Assembly: GCA_016213335.1 (NCBI GenBank)
Contig: JACRAQ010000130.1
Coordinates: forward strand, 1-64,000
Origin: Nitrosomonadales bacterium
GTDB lineage: Bacteria; Pseudomonadota; Gammaproteobacteria; Burkholderiales; Gallionellaceae
Length of the DNA stretch: 64,000 bases
Direction: 5' to 3'
Below are positions 18,959 through 27,894 of this stretch, piece after piece (the stretch's first letter is position 1; each line of letters begins with the position of its first letter). The notes beneath the pieces were generated by a model. It worked only from the letters and a program-made list of their open reading frames with translations, searched no databases and was not told where the DNA came from. A program made the translations under genes and the position numbers.

Positions 18959-20866
18959 TTACGCTTCGTGGCTTGCCCGCACCAGGGCGGCCGCGTCCAG
19001 TATCAGCGCCACCTTGCCGTCCCCCATGATGGTCGCGCCGGAAATGTAGGGGACTTTGCGATAATTCGATTCCAGGCTCTTGAGCACGACCTGGTGCTGG
19101 CCCATCAGCTCGTCCACGAACAGCGCGATTTTCTTGCTATCCGCTTCCAGCAGCACCAGAATGCCCCGCTCCGGCTGCTGGATCGCGCCCTCAATGCCGA
19201 ACATCTTGTGCAGCGCAATGATCGTCAGATATTGGCCGCGCACGTGCAGCAGGTGTTCCTCCCCGCCGCTCGCCGTTTTGATATCGGCGGCAGCGCCCGG
19301 CAACGACTCGATGATTGCATTCAGCGGGATGATATAAGTCTGATGGCCGGACGTAACCGAAAGCCCGTCCAGGATCGCCAGCGTCAACGGCAGGCGCACG
19401 ATGACGCGCGTGCCGCAGCCTTCCACCGAGTCAAGCTCGACGCGGCCTCCAAGCTCGGTAATGTTGCGCCTGACCACGTCCATGCCCACGCCGCGCCCGG
19501 AAACATCGGTTACCACCTCGGCGGTGGAAAAGCCCGGTTCCATGATCAGCGCCCAGACTTCCTGGTCGGACATGTCGTCGCGTACCGGCATGCCGCGCTC
19601 TTTTGCTTTTTGCAGAATCTTGCCGCGATTCAAGCCGCCGCCATCGTCAGACACTTCGATCACCACGTTGCCGCCCTGATGATAGGCCTTGAGGGTGAGC
19701 GTGCCGCATGGGCTCTTGCCTGCCTCAATGCGCTTCTCGGGCGACTCGATGCCATGATCCAGGCTGTTGCGCACCAGGTGCGTCATCGGGTCGGAAATCT
19801 TCTCGATCAGGCTCTTGTCCAGCTCGGTGGTTTCGCCTATCGTCTTCATCTCCACCTGTTTTCCCAGCTTGCCCGCGAGATCGCGCACCATGCGCGGGAA
19901 ACGGCTGAACACGAAGGAAATCGGCATCATGCGGATGGACATCACCGCTTCCTGCATGTCGCGCGTGTTGCGCTCGAGCTGGTACAGGCTGCGTTGCAGG
20001 CTTTCGTTGCCCGCGCACTCCGCTCCCTGCGCGGCTTGCGCCAGCATGGCCTGGGTAATGACCAGCTCGCCCATGAGGTTGATCAACTGATCAACTTTTT
20101 CGACCCCCACCCGTATGGATGATGCCTCCGCCTGCGATGTGCTCGCTTTGTCGCTGGCCCGCCTTCCTCCGCTGTCGCTGGCGCGCCTGCCCGTATCCGC
20201 AGCCGGAATAGCTTGAAGGCTGGATGCGGTGCGCTCCGGCGCCTGCGCGAGTGGCTGCGCCAGCGCCCCATCAAAAAAACCGTACCCCTGCTCTTGCTCG
20301 CGCTGCGCCTGCTCCACGGGAGTTTCGGTAAAGAATCCGTATCCTGGATCAGCCTCCTCGCTTCCGGCAGGAGCAGATTGAAGACTGGGAGATGGGGCAG
20401 GCACGTCATCGAAAAACCCATAGCCGGGGTCTTCTGTAACAACAGCTTGTGCCTGGGCGTGATCTTCGGCCACTTGCTGTGCTGAAGTCAGCCGCTCCAG
20501 TTTCTCGCACACCTCGCGCACCACCTCTGCATCCACTTCGCCCTCGCCGCGGTGTACGGCCAGTTGCATGGAAATGACATCACCCGCTTCGAGGAAGGTG
20601 TTGACCATTTCATCGGTCAGGGTCATTTCCTGCTTGCGCAGCTTGTCGAGCAGCGTTTCGAGGATGTGCGTCACTTCGGTCATGTCACCGAAACCGAAGG
20701 TCCCCGCCCCACCCTTGACGGAATGGGCCGCGCGAAAAATCGCATTGAGGTCGTCCATGGCGGGAGCGGCAACATCCAGCCCGAGCAGCAATGCCTCCAT
20801 CTCTCTGAGATGCTCGGCGGCTTCCTCGAAGAAAATTTGGTGAAACTGGCTCAGGTCTATGCTCAT
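18959..20866 (-). CDS. cheA: Chemotaxis histidine kinase CheA (first copy)
   Basis: The 635-residue kinase has an HPt domain with His48 in AAHSVKGGAGTFGFG, a ~110-residue linker, a dimerisation domain, an HATPase domain (LVRNSLDHGIESP, GRGVGMDVV) and a CheW-like domain at the end. The linker has no recognisable CheY-binding P2 domain. Instead it carries three GYGFF motifs at residues 148-152, 175-179 and 194-198, plus a doubled RRASD. It should phosphorylate CheY and CheB. It sits between cheY and cheW, with a palindromic repeat in the cheA-cheY spacer. Confidence 0.96.
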   Translation of the reverse strand: MSIDLSQFHQIFFEEAAEHLREMEALLLGLDVAAPAMDDLNAIFRAAHSVKGGAGTFGFGDMTEVTHILETLLDKLRKQEMTLTDEMVNTFLEAGDVISMQLAVHRGEGEVDAEVVREVCEKLERLTSAQQVAEDHAQAQAVVTEDPGYGFFDDVPAPSPSLQSAPAGSEEADPGYGFFTETPVEQAQREQEQGYGFFDGALAQPLAQAPERTASSLQAIPAADTGRRASDSGGRRASDKASTSQAEASSIRVGVEKVDQLINLMGELVITQAMLAQAAQGAECAGNESLQRSLYQLERNTRDMQEAVMSIRMMPISFVFSRFPRMVRDLAGKLGKQVEMKTIGETTELDKSLIEKISDPMTHLVRNSLDHGIESPEKRIEAGKSPCGTLTLKAYHQGGNVVIEVSDDGGGLNRGKILQKAKERGMPVRDDMSDQEVWALIMEPGFSTAEVVTDVSGRGVGMDVVRRNITELGGRVELDSVEGCGTRVIVRLPLTLAILDGLSVTSGHQTYIIPLNAIIESLPGAAADIKTASGGEEHLLHVRGQYLTIIALHKMFGIEGAIQQPERGILVLLEADSKKIALFVDELMGQHQVVLKSLESNYRKVPYISGATIMGDGKVALILDAAALVRASHEA

Positions 20867-20872
20867 GATATT

Positions 20873-20971
20873 AGCTCGTAGCCTGTAGCTGTTAGCATGT
20901 GGCTTTCCAAGGTGCGCGCTTCGCGCGCGGCATCAAAAAGCAACGAGCCACAGGCTACCCGCCGCTGGCTA
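20873..20971. repeat. GTAGC-type palindromic repeat between cheA and cheY
   Basis: Arms built from short tandem units (AGCTCGTAGCCTGTAGC... and ...GCCACAGGCTACC) flank a central hairpin. Its 23-base core, containing GCGCGCTTCGCGCGC, is identical to that of the repeat at 50901-51002. The right arm overlaps the cheY stop codon. It could modulate expression across the operon. Confidence 0.75.
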
Positions 20972-21334
20972 TCCAATCACTTTCTTCGTTACTTCCAGCA
21001 GCTTCTGCGGATCGAACGGTTTGACCAGCCAGCCGGTCGCACCCGCCGCCTTGCCCTGCGCCTTCATGGCATCGCCGGATTCGGTGGTCAGCATCAGGAT
21101 CGGCACGCTCCGGTAAGCGGGAAGGGCGCGCAGGTTCTTGATGAGGGTCAGCCCGTCCATGCGCGGCATATTCTGGTCAGTCAGCACCATATCCACCGTC
21201 TTGGCCTTGGCTTTTTCCAACCCTTCCTGGCCGTCCGCTGCCTCGATAACTTCATACCCCGCGCCCTTGAGGGTAAAGGACACCATCTGCCGGATGGAGC
21301 TGGAGTCATCCACGCTGAGAATAGTTTTTGCCAT
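20969..21334 (-). CDS. cheY: Chemotaxis response regulator CheY (first copy)
   Basis: The 121-residue stand-alone receiver domain carries phosphoacceptor Asp53 in LTDQNMPRMDG and the conserved Lys in VKPFD. The pattern MAKTILSVDDSSSIRQ is typical of CheY proteins encoded next to cheA in betaproteobacteria. It differs clearly from the enterobacterial-type CheY at 27.4 kb and may bind a different target or act as a phosphate sink. Confidence 0.93.
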   Translation of the reverse strand: MAKTILSVDDSSSIRQMVSFTLKGAGYEVIEAADGQEGLEKAKAKTVDMVLTDQNMPRMDGLTLIKNLRALPAYRSVPILMLTTESGDAMKAQGKAAGATGWLVKPFDPQKLLEVTKKVIG

Positions 21335-21403
21335 TTGTCACCTCAACCATAATGGATGGAAAATGTTGCTTGCACGCACGTTAATTCATTCCGGCACAAC
21401 GCT

Positions 21404-22891
21404 CTAATTTTCGCCATGTTTCTCCGTTATCATCGCATCAATCAGGTTGATCACTTCGCTGCTGGCTTGCTCGCTCTTTTCCAGCTCGCTCACCAGCTCG
21501 TTGCGCAGATCCGCATTTTTCTCCCAGTCCCCCCTGGAAAGCTGCACGGAACGGTGAACGCAGGAGTGAACTCCGGCATGGGATTTTTCCAGCCGCACAT
21601 AAGCCGCCGTCTTGCCGAATAGCTCTTTCCCGGCGCCCTCGTACCACTTGCCGAGCCGGCAGTTGTGGTGGTCGGATTTGACCGCCGCCGCTTCTTCGCC
21701 GCCCCCGGCTTTTTCCACCGCCATGTAGGCGTTTTGCATGTAAACAATGTGATCCATCTTGACCAGCGAGCCGAAAGAGCGGTCTTTGGTTCGGGATACC
21801 CGGTGGATGGTTTTTTCCGCCGACTGCGCGAATTCCGAAAAGCTTGCCCGGAAACTGTTCATCTGCGCGTTCACGTTGACTGTCAGGTCATTGGCCACAC
21901 CGGTTTCCTTGACCATGAGCTCCACCTGGTTTTTGAAGCGCCCGACGGTTGCCTCGATATCCACCGTGGCGGTCTTGGTGCGTTCCGCGAGCTTGCGCAC
22001 TTCGTCCGCCACCACGGCGAACCCGCGCCCGGACTCGCCCGCCCGCGCAGCCTCGATGGCGGCATTTAACGCGAGCAGGTTGGTCTGGTCGGCAATCTCG
22101 GCGATGATGTGAACCGCTGCGTTGATCTCCGCGCTTTCGCTTCCCAGCGCCTGTGCTGCCTGCGCCATCTCCTGGACGCGGCCGGTCATGACAGTAAGGT
22201 CTTCGCTGATGCGGTTTGCCGCCACCAGGCTAGTTTCGGCGCCTTCCCGGTTCGACTGGGCAATCTGTTCCACCCCGTCCATTTCGCCGCTGATGCTCAC
22301 CAGGTCCTGCTGGTTCAACTTGAGCTTGTTCAGGAGATTCTTGGTATTCATTGAATGGAGGCGGAAAGCCAGCTCGTTCCGGGTAATGAACTGGCTGTTT
22401 TCCTCCATCGCCTGGATGGACAGGTTGACCTTTTCCAGCGACTCCGCGAACTGGCCGGGCAAACCACCCGGGATGGCGCGCCGGTAATACTTGCCTTCCG
22501 ATACCAGCCGGAAGCAGGTGTTGACCTCCTTGAAATACATTTCGATCATGTCGAGAAACTCGTTTAACTCCCAAGCCGCCAGGCCCACCTCGCCCAGCCC
22601 GACCGTATCCGTGACGCGATGATGGAGCTGGCCTTTGCAGGAATCCCGCAACACGCCTTGCATGCGCATTACCGTTTCGAGCGGCCTGCGGAAACTGGCC
22701 CAGGCAAAATAAGAAAAAGCGGCTGCCATCAAAGGAAACACCCAATCCGACCACTCGAAACCGTGCTGGTAGGTGACCAGGCCCGCCAGCAAGCAGGTGA
22801 TAAGCGGGAACACCACATAAACCGCAACCAGCTGGCTGCTGATGGACGGGATATGGCGGCTGACGTTGCTGCGCATTATTGGAGTAAGCAT
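21404..22891 (-). CDS. MCP with C-terminal zinc-binding CZB domain (Aer-like, no PAS)
   Basis: The 495-residue transducer has two membrane helices (about 18-40 and 48-67) with almost no periplasmic loop, a HAMP-like region, the MCP hairpin ([17 protein letters not shown]) and a C-terminal CZB domain. The likely Zn ligands are His381, Cys411, His438 and His442, with the signature [15 protein letters not shown] chemoreceptors are known to sense oxidants or zinc. The ATG at 22891 follows GAGGTGCGG and lies 10 bases after the stop of a PAS-protein gene. The two genes together look like one aerotaxis receptor split in two. Confidence 0.92.
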   Translation of the reverse strand: MLTPIMRSNVSRHIPSISSQLVAVYVVFPLITCLLAGLVTYQHGFEWSDWVFPLMAAAFSYFAWASFRRPLETVMRMQGVLRDSCKGQLHHRVTDTVGLGEVGLAAWELNEFLDMIEMYFKEVNTCFRLVSEGKYYRRAIPGGLPGQFAESLEKVNLSIQAMEENSQFITRNELAFRLHSMNTKNLLNKLKLNQQDLVSISGEMDGVEQIAQSNREGAETSLVAANRISEDLTVMTGRVQEMAQAAQALGSESAEINAAVHIIAEIADQTNLLALNAAIEAARAGESGRGFAVVADEVRKLAERTKTATVDIEATVGRFKNQVELMVKETGVANDLTVNVNAQMNSFRASFSEFAQSAEKTIHRVSRTKDRSFGSLVKMDHIVYMQNAYMAVEKAGGGEEAAAVKSDHHNCRLGKWYEGAGKELFGKTAAYVRLEKSHAGVHSCVHRSVQLSRGDWEKNADLRNELVSELEKSEQASSEVINLIDAMITEKHGEN

Positions 22892-22901
22892 GATCCGCAC
22901 C

Positions 22902-23420
22902 TCACAGCCCAAGGATGAAACGATCATAGGTGGTCCCCAGGCTTTTCAGCTTGCCCGTGAGCAGAGCGACGGACACCTCCACCGCCTTGGCCGGCCCCGC
23001 CTGGCGCTCTGCTTCCAGCATCTCCCGGTAAATGGGCTGGATCGCCGCCACGGCGGAAGGTTTGGGTTTGCGCCTGACCGAGAAATAGCCCACCACCTGG
23101 CCTCGCTCGTCCATGTCGGGCGTGACATTGGCGAATACCCAGTAGAAGTGGCCCTCGGAGGTCATGTTTTTCACGTAAGCGAAGAATTCCTGCTTGGCCC
23201 CGATCGTGTCCCACAGCAACTTGAATGCACCGCGTGGCATGTCCGGGTGGCGGACGATGTTGTGTTGCTGGTGCAGCAAGCCTTTTTCCGGATAGTTCGC
23301 AATCCTCATGAACACCCGGTTCGCGTAAGTGATACGGCCTTTCAGATCGGTTTTCGAGACGATGATATCGCCGTCATCCAATATGACCTCTTGCTGGGTC
23401 GGTGTTATTTTTGCTTTCAT
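22902..23420 (-). CDS. Stand-alone Aer-like PAS sensor protein
   Basis: The 172-residue soluble protein is a PAS domain with the Aer hallmark [20 protein letters not shown] and [11 protein letters not shown], then ~50 helical residues. In Aer the equivalent domain binds FAD and reports redox state to a HAMP-MCP unit. Here no HAMP or signalling domain follows. Those parts are encoded by the next gene, whose start is 10 bases away. Non-covalent interaction of the two products is inferred. Confidence 0.92.
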   Translation of the reverse strand: MKAKITPTQQEVILDDGDIIVSKTDLKGRITYANRVFMRIANYPEKGLLHQQHNIVRHPDMPRGAFKLLWDTIGAKQEFFAYVKNMTSEGHFYWVFANVTPDMDERGQVVGYFSVRRKPKPSAVAAIQPIYREMLEAERQAGPAKAVEVSVALLTGKLKSLGTTYDRFILGL

Positions 23421-23451
23421 GAATCACTTCTCCCTTGTTGGTATTACGCTA

Positions 23452-24663
23452 TCAAAACAGCTCGACCTCACCGCTGCTCATTTTTTCCTGCCGTACCGGG
23501 TTGCGCTGGCTGACCTGATCTATGCGGCCGAACAAGTTTGAGATTTCCTGGCGCACCACCGCAGTTTCACCGGCCGATGCAAACCTGCCTTGCTGCTCTT
23601 CCTGAGCCAGCTCGCCTATCCGCCGCCACGCGTCCTGAATGCTGGAAAGGCGCAGCTTGGAGTGCTGCAGCAACTGGTTGACCATGTCCTGGAATTGCAG
23701 CGAAGTGACGGCGTTGCCAACCACTTCGTCCACCTTGCCGGAGATCTCGTCCTGCTTGGCGATCACTTCGGCCATGCTCCGGTTGGCTTGCTGGATGCGG
23801 TTCATGACCGCATCGAGGCGGTTCTTGGATTGCAGGGCAAAATTCATGTCCAGCGAAGCCATCAGGCTGATGGATTGCTCCATGTTCCTGATGGAGCTAT
23901 ATGCCTGATTGATATTGCTGCGGATCAGCTCGCTGAAATGCCCGGAACGCATGGACAGCTTGCGCACCTCGTCCGCCACCACCGCGAAGCCGCGCCCCTG
24001 CTCCCCCGCGCGAGCAGCCTCGATGGCCGCATTGAGGGCCAGCAGGTTGGTTTGCTTGGAAATGGCCTCCATCTCTCCCAGCACATTCAGGATGCCTGCC
24101 ACCTGCCTGCTGATCTCATCCACTTTCTCGACCAGCTCCATACCCACCTTGCTGTTGTCAACCACGCCGCTCACCATGTCCCTCAAGGACCCGGAGGCTT
24201 CGCTCAGGGAAAACTCGATGGAAAAACTATCTTCCTCATCGCGCTTGCGCGATACCGACATGGCCGTATCGCGCTGTTCCTGTATCAGGCGATGCATGCC
24301 GTCAAAACTGGCGAGCAGCTTCCCGATCGCATCGTTCAGCAGGGATTGCGCCTGCCCGAGATCATCGCTTGCGCCGTCAAAATGGGTGGAAAATTCCGGG
24401 TGGGTTTGCAGCAGAATGCTGTCTACGCCGTGCTCTACTCCGGTGGCGGATGGCCCGGAAGAAGCGGCTGGCTCCGTCCGCGCGGCGCGCTGCTGGCCGG
24501 AACAGGCCAGCCATACCAGGAAGGCCGCCGCTGCCGTGATGGCGGCATGCAGCCCGGAAGCCAGCCAGCCCGGCCCCAGCGCGGACGCGCCCCAGTGCAA
24601 TGCAATTGCACCCAGCAACGTGCCGGTCAGGAACAATGCGACAGGTGTGCCATGTTTATTCAT
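23452..24663 (-). CDS. MCP-like protein with CheZ-type D-x3-Q motif and GEVELF tail
   Basis: The 403-residue product has two N-terminal membrane helices (about 8-28 and 37-55) and no periplasmic sensor. Its MCP signalling hairpin ([19 protein letters not shown], 200-218) continues as [16 protein letters not shown] helical region with [14 protein letters not shown] at 321-334 follows. Asp326-x3-Gln330 matches the spacing of the CheZ active-site pair in DFQDLTGQ. The last residues GEVELF repeat the tail of CheD. It may couple receptor signalling to CheY-P dephosphorylation, but this is inference. The ATG at 24663 follows GAGGA. Confidence 0.8.
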   Translation of the reverse strand: MNKHGTPVALFLTGTLLGAIALHWGASALGPGWLASGLHAAITAAAAFLVWLACSGQQRAARTEPAASSGPSATGVEHGVDSILLQTHPEFSTHFDGASDDLGQAQSLLNDAIGKLLASFDGMHRLIQEQRDTAMSVSRKRDEEDSFSIEFSLSEASGSLRDMVSGVVDNSKVGMELVEKVDEISRQVAGILNVLGEMEAISKQTNLLALNAAIEAARAGEQGRGFAVVADEVRKLSMRSGHFSELIRSNINQAYSSIRNMEQSISLMASLDMNFALQSKNRLDAVMNRIQQANRSMAEVIAKQDEISGKVDEVVGNAVTSLQFQDMVNQLLQHSKLRLSSIQDAWRRIGELAQEEQQGRFASAGETAVVRQEISNLFGRIDQVSQRNPVRQEKMSSGEVELF

Positions 24664-24693
24664 TGCTTGTCCTCGGCACCCGGTGCGCACGGG

Positions 24694-26541
24694 TCATCCG
24701 CGCAGATCGCTCAACAGTTCCTTGATGTCCAGGATCAGCACGATATCGCCTTCGCTGGACATGGTGGCGCCCGCCACTCCCTTGGGCCGGAAGGTGTCCA
24801 GCGACTTGATCACCACGTCGTCGTGGCCGACAAAACCGTCCACGGAAAGGATGAAGCTGTTTGCGCCCACCTGCATCAGCACACCGACTTCCGGCGGCTG
24901 CGGCTGCTCCCACCCGATCAGCCCGGACAGCGGCAACACCGGCAGCACCTCGCCGCGCACGACCATGGTGGCCTTACCGGAAATCTGCTGCAGCTCGCTC
25001 GTCGTGATCGAGAGGATTTCGCGCACCATGGAAAGCGGCACGGCAAACGACTGGCTGCCGAGGCGCAGCAGCAACACCGGGAGAATGGCCAAGGTGAGCG
25101 GCAGCGCCATGGTGAATTCGCTGCCCTTGCCTGGGATGGAGACGATGCCGATGGTGCCGTTCAGTTTCTGGATGTTGGTCTTCACCACGTCCATGCCGAC
25201 GCCGCGCCCGGAAACGCTGGAAATCTGGTCGCTGGTCGAAAACCCCGGCAGCATGATGAGCTCCAGGCTTTGTTCGTCGTTCAGGCTGCTCGCCGCCTCC
25301 TTGCTGATGATCCCTTTCTCGACGGCCTTGTTGCGAATCACTTCCGGGCGCATGCCCTTGCCGTCGTCGCTGATGCTGATAATGACGTGGTCGCCCTCCT
25401 GACGCGCCCCGAGATGCACCGTGCTCTTCGCCGGTTTGCCTGCCGCCGCGCGCTGCCCCGGGTTTTCCACACCGTGGTCCACCGCATTACGGATCAGGTG
25501 CACCAGCGGATCGTTCAGGTCCTCGATCATGGTCTTGTCAATTTCGGTTTCTTCGCCGGACAGCACCAGTTCCACATCCTTGCCGAGCTGGCGCGCCAGG
25601 TCGCGCGCCAGGCGCGGGTACTTGTTGAACAACCGCCCGATGGGCTGCATGCGCGTTTTCATCACGGCGTTTTGCAGGTTCACCACCAGCATATCGAGCT
25701 GGCTGACCGACTCGTCCAGCGCCCGCAGCGTGGAAGCCTCCTGGCGCCCTTGCAGAATGTCGGTGCGCAACTGGGTCAGGCGGTTCTTGGTCAGCCCGAT
25801 TTCGCCGGAAAGGTTGAGCACCTGGTCCAGCCGGTCGGTATCCACCCGTATGGTATTGTCCTTGCCTCCGTCGCTATCGCGACGAGTGGCGGGCGGTGCC
25901 TTGCTGCCGGGAACATCGGTGCTGCGGCGCCCGAAGGCGCTGGCCTTGAGCTTTTCCTCGTCAATCAGCTTCGCGGCATCACCTTCCGGTGCGTCCGGAG
26001 GAGCGGCAGCAGGAGCAACCGGTGCAGCGGAGGCAGGATTTTCGCCCACGATGGCCTGATACAATGCGTTCCAATCCGGGCCGGATCCCGGGTTCCGGAG
26101 TGCGGGTTCTGGCTTTGCCGATGGCTGGCTCACGGCTCCCGGTCCCTGCTTGCCTTCCAGCGCGGCGTGCAGCGCAGCGATCAGGTGTGGCGGGGCGGCA
26201 GTCGGCTGCCGGTTTTGTGCCAGCGAACCGAACATGCGCTGCACTTCGCCGGTCGCGGCAAAAATCGTATCCATGATTTCCGTATCGAGAACCAGCTCGC
26301 CGTTGCGCAGCTTGTCGAACAGGTTTTCAGTGAGATGGCAGAGCGTGACCAGTTCCGTGGCATTGAGGAATCCGGCACCGCCCTTGATGGTATGAAAGCC
26401 ACGAAATATGACGTTGAGCAGATCGCGGTCGCCGGGCGACTTCTCCAAATCCATCAGCTTGCTGTCCACATCGGACAGCAGGTCGGTGGCTTCCGTCAGG
26501 AAGTCCTGCATCAATTCTTCCATGCCCGCAAAATCGTTCAT
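24694..26541 (-). CDS. cheA: Chemotaxis histidine kinase CheA (second copy)
   Basis: The 615-residue kinase has an HPt domain with His50 in FRGFHTIKGGAGFLN, a proline- and alanine-rich linker (about 125-265), dimerisation, HATPase (LIRNAVDHGVENP, GRGVGMDVVK) and CheW-like domains. It lacks the GYGFF linker repeats of the other CheA. The ATG at 26541 follows GGAG; the longer frame upstream would run into a repeat. Its neighbours are cheZ and the enterobacterial-type cheY, so it is the better candidate for direct motor control. Confidence 0.95.
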   Translation of the reverse strand: MNDFAGMEELMQDFLTEATDLLSDVDSKLMDLEKSPGDRDLLNVIFRGFHTIKGGAGFLNATELVTLCHLTENLFDKLRNGELVLDTEIMDTIFAATGEVQRMFGSLAQNRQPTAAPPHLIAALHAALEGKQGPGAVSQPSAKPEPALRNPGSGPDWNALYQAIVGENPASAAPVAPAAAPPDAPEGDAAKLIDEEKLKASAFGRRSTDVPGSKAPPATRRDSDGGKDNTIRVDTDRLDQVLNLSGEIGLTKNRLTQLRTDILQGRQEASTLRALDESVSQLDMLVVNLQNAVMKTRMQPIGRLFNKYPRLARDLARQLGKDVELVLSGEETEIDKTMIEDLNDPLVHLIRNAVDHGVENPGQRAAAGKPAKSTVHLGARQEGDHVIISISDDGKGMRPEVIRNKAVEKGIISKEAASSLNDEQSLELIMLPGFSTSDQISSVSGRGVGMDVVKTNIQKLNGTIGIVSIPGKGSEFTMALPLTLAILPVLLLRLGSQSFAVPLSMVREILSITTSELQQISGKATMVVRGEVLPVLPLSGLIGWEQPQPPEVGVLMQVGANSFILSVDGFVGHDDVVIKSLDTFRPKGVAGATMSSEGDIVLILDIKELLSDLRG

Positions 26542-26551
26542 GTTCAACTCC

Positions 26552-26649
26552 AGTCGTAAGTCATGAGACGTAAGACGTAAGCTGGTAGTTGGCGTTGTCG
26601 CTGCGCGGCCTTGGCGGGCAACTGACAACTTACGTCTTACGTCTAAAAA
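26552..26649. repeat. GACGTAAG-type palindromic repeat between cheZ and cheA
   Basis: The left arm (GTCGTAAGTCATGAGACGTAAGA..., period ~8) is complementary to the right arm ACAACTTACGTCTTACGTC, around a GC-rich centre. It has the same layout as the repeats at 20873, 27810 and 50901: short tandem units mirrored about a hairpin. Confidence 0.7.
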
Positions 26650-26655
26650 CTGCCT

Positions 26656-27381
26656 TTAAAACCCCAAACTCTCCAGCAGCTCGTCCACCTGATCCTGGCT
26701 GGTCACCACATCGCTACGCCCCGCCGCATTGACCACCGGCCCGTTCAGCAGCCCGGCAAAAGTATCCGGGTTGGCGGTGGAAGGCGGGTTCTCGACCAGC
26801 AGGTCAACCAATTGTTTTTCCATCTGCTGCGTCACATCCACAATTTTCTTGATGACCTGGCCGGTGAGGTCCTGAAAATCCTGGGCCATCATGATTTCCA
26901 TCAGGTAGGCGTTGGTGGCCTTGGCCTGCTTGGGGACTTCCGCCAGGAAAGCCTGTGTCTGCGCCGCCAGGTTTTTGAACTGCTCGACATCGAGCTGCTT
27001 ATCAAACAGCTTCTGCCATTCTCTGGACAGCCGCTGCGACTCGATTTCGATTTTCTCCACCACCGGCTGAGCCGCATCGGTGGCGTTCAGCACCCGCTCG
27101 GCAGCCTTCTCGGTCAGCGTGGCGATATAATTCAGGCGGTCGCGGGCATCGGGTATCGTGGACGCCGCCTTTTCCAGGTTCTTGTCGTACCCCAGCTCGC
27201 GCAGGGCATCATGCAGCGTGCGCGTCATCTGTCCGATCTTGTTGATCACCTTGTCCGCCGCCTTGTCTCCCTCTTCGGCAGGCCTGGCGAGCGCCGCTTC
27301 GTCGTTGCTCGCCGCAACGATGCTGTCGAACAGTGCTTCCAGGTCTTCTGAATCCTGCGTTGCATCCGCTTTGTTAGCCAT
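26656..27381 (-). CDS. cheZ: Protein phosphatase CheZ
   Basis: The 241-residue, almost wholly helical protein carries the CheZ active site AQDFQDLTGQVIKK, with Asp171 and Gln175 matching the E. coli catalytic pair. It also has the C-terminal CheY-binding peptide VDELLESLGF. It dephosphorylates CheY-P to reset the motor signal. The ATG at 27381 follows AGGAGAGG. Its stop lies seven bases before the repeat in the cheZ-cheA spacer. Confidence 0.96.
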   Translation of the reverse strand: MANKADATQDSEDLEALFDSIVAASNDEAALARPAEEGDKAADKVINKIGQMTRTLHDALRELGYDKNLEKAASTIPDARDRLNYIATLTEKAAERVLNATDAAQPVVEKIEIESQRLSREWQKLFDKQLDVEQFKNLAAQTQAFLAEVPKQAKATNAYLMEIMMAQDFQDLTGQVIKKIVDVTQQMEKQLVDLLVENPPSTANPDTFAGLLNGPVVNAAGRSDVVTSQDQVDELLESLGF

Positions 27382-27404
27382 GGCATCCCTCTCCTGGACA
27401 AGCC

Positions 27405-27794
27405 TCACTTGGGCATTTTTTCAAAAATTTTCTTCAGCTTCTCATCCAGCGTGGCGGCGGTGAATGGCTTGACGATATAGCCGCTGGCACCTGCCTGCGC
27501 CGCCTCGATGATGTTTTCTTTCTTCGCTTCGGCCGTCACCATCAGCACCGGCAGATGCTTGAGCGCGGCATCCGCGCGTATCGCCTTGAGCAGCTCGATG
27601 CCGGTCATGTTGGGCATGTTCCAGTCCGTCACCACAAACTCGAAAGCCTCGCCGCGCAGCTTGTTCAGGGCATCCACGCCGTCTTCCGCCTCCTGCACGT
27701 TGGCAAAGCCCAATTCCTTGAGCAGGTTGCGCACGATGCGCCGCATGGTGGAAAAATCATCCACCACCAGAAATTTCATGTTTGTGTCTGCCAC
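27405..27794 (-). CDS. cheY: Chemotaxis response regulator CheY (enterobacterial type)
   Basis: The 129-residue product matches E. coli CheY in length and in segments such as [16 protein letters not shown] and VTDWNMPNM, with Asp57 as the acceptor. A GTG start at 27794 is chosen because GGAGG sits five bases upstream and it gives MADTNMKF, the usual CheY N-terminus. An internal ATG at 27779 has no ribosome site at proper distance. Phosphorylated CheY should bind FliM. The adjacent cheZ supports motor control. Confidence 0.96.
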   Translation of the reverse strand: MADTNMKFLVVDDFSTMRRIVRNLLKELGFANVQEAEDGVDALNKLRGEAFEFVVTDWNMPNMTGIELLKAIRADAALKHLPVLMVTAEAKKENIIEAAQAGASGYIVKPFTAATLDEKLKKIFEKMPK

Positions 27795-27809
27795 AATAAC
27801 CTCCAAAAT

Positions 27810-27892
27810 CAGTCGTTAGTCGTTAGCTGGTAGCAGGTGTTGTCCGCTACGCGGTTTTTAACTAACAATTAACGATTAGCGGCTAACGACTG
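27810..27892. repeat. GTCGTTAG-type palindromic repeat between cheV and cheY
   Basis: It begins CAGTCGTTAGTCGTTAGC and ends GCGGCTAACGACTG, with perfect terminal complementarity and a small hairpin TCCGCTACGCGG in the middle. It occupies the entire spacer between cheV and cheY, so transcripts of the operon would fold here. Confidence 0.75.
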
Positions 27893-27894
27893 CA

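Noticed and set aside
23452-24663. Calling the MCP-like protein a second CheZ
   Set aside because: The match is limited to the FQDxxxQ segment. The MCP hairpin is clear and the C-terminal CheY-binding peptide of CheZ is missing, so only a motif-level resemblance is claimed.
23590-26559. Long plus-strand open frame (989 codons) opposite cheA and the MCP-like gene
   Set aside because: It is antisense to genuine chemotaxis genes with clear motifs, and the product looks like a reverse-frame shadow.
20873-27892. Possible CRISPR-like array from repeated palindromes in the chemotaxis cluster
   Set aside because: The repeats are singletons between genes, differ in arm sequence, have no regular spacers and no cas genes are present.
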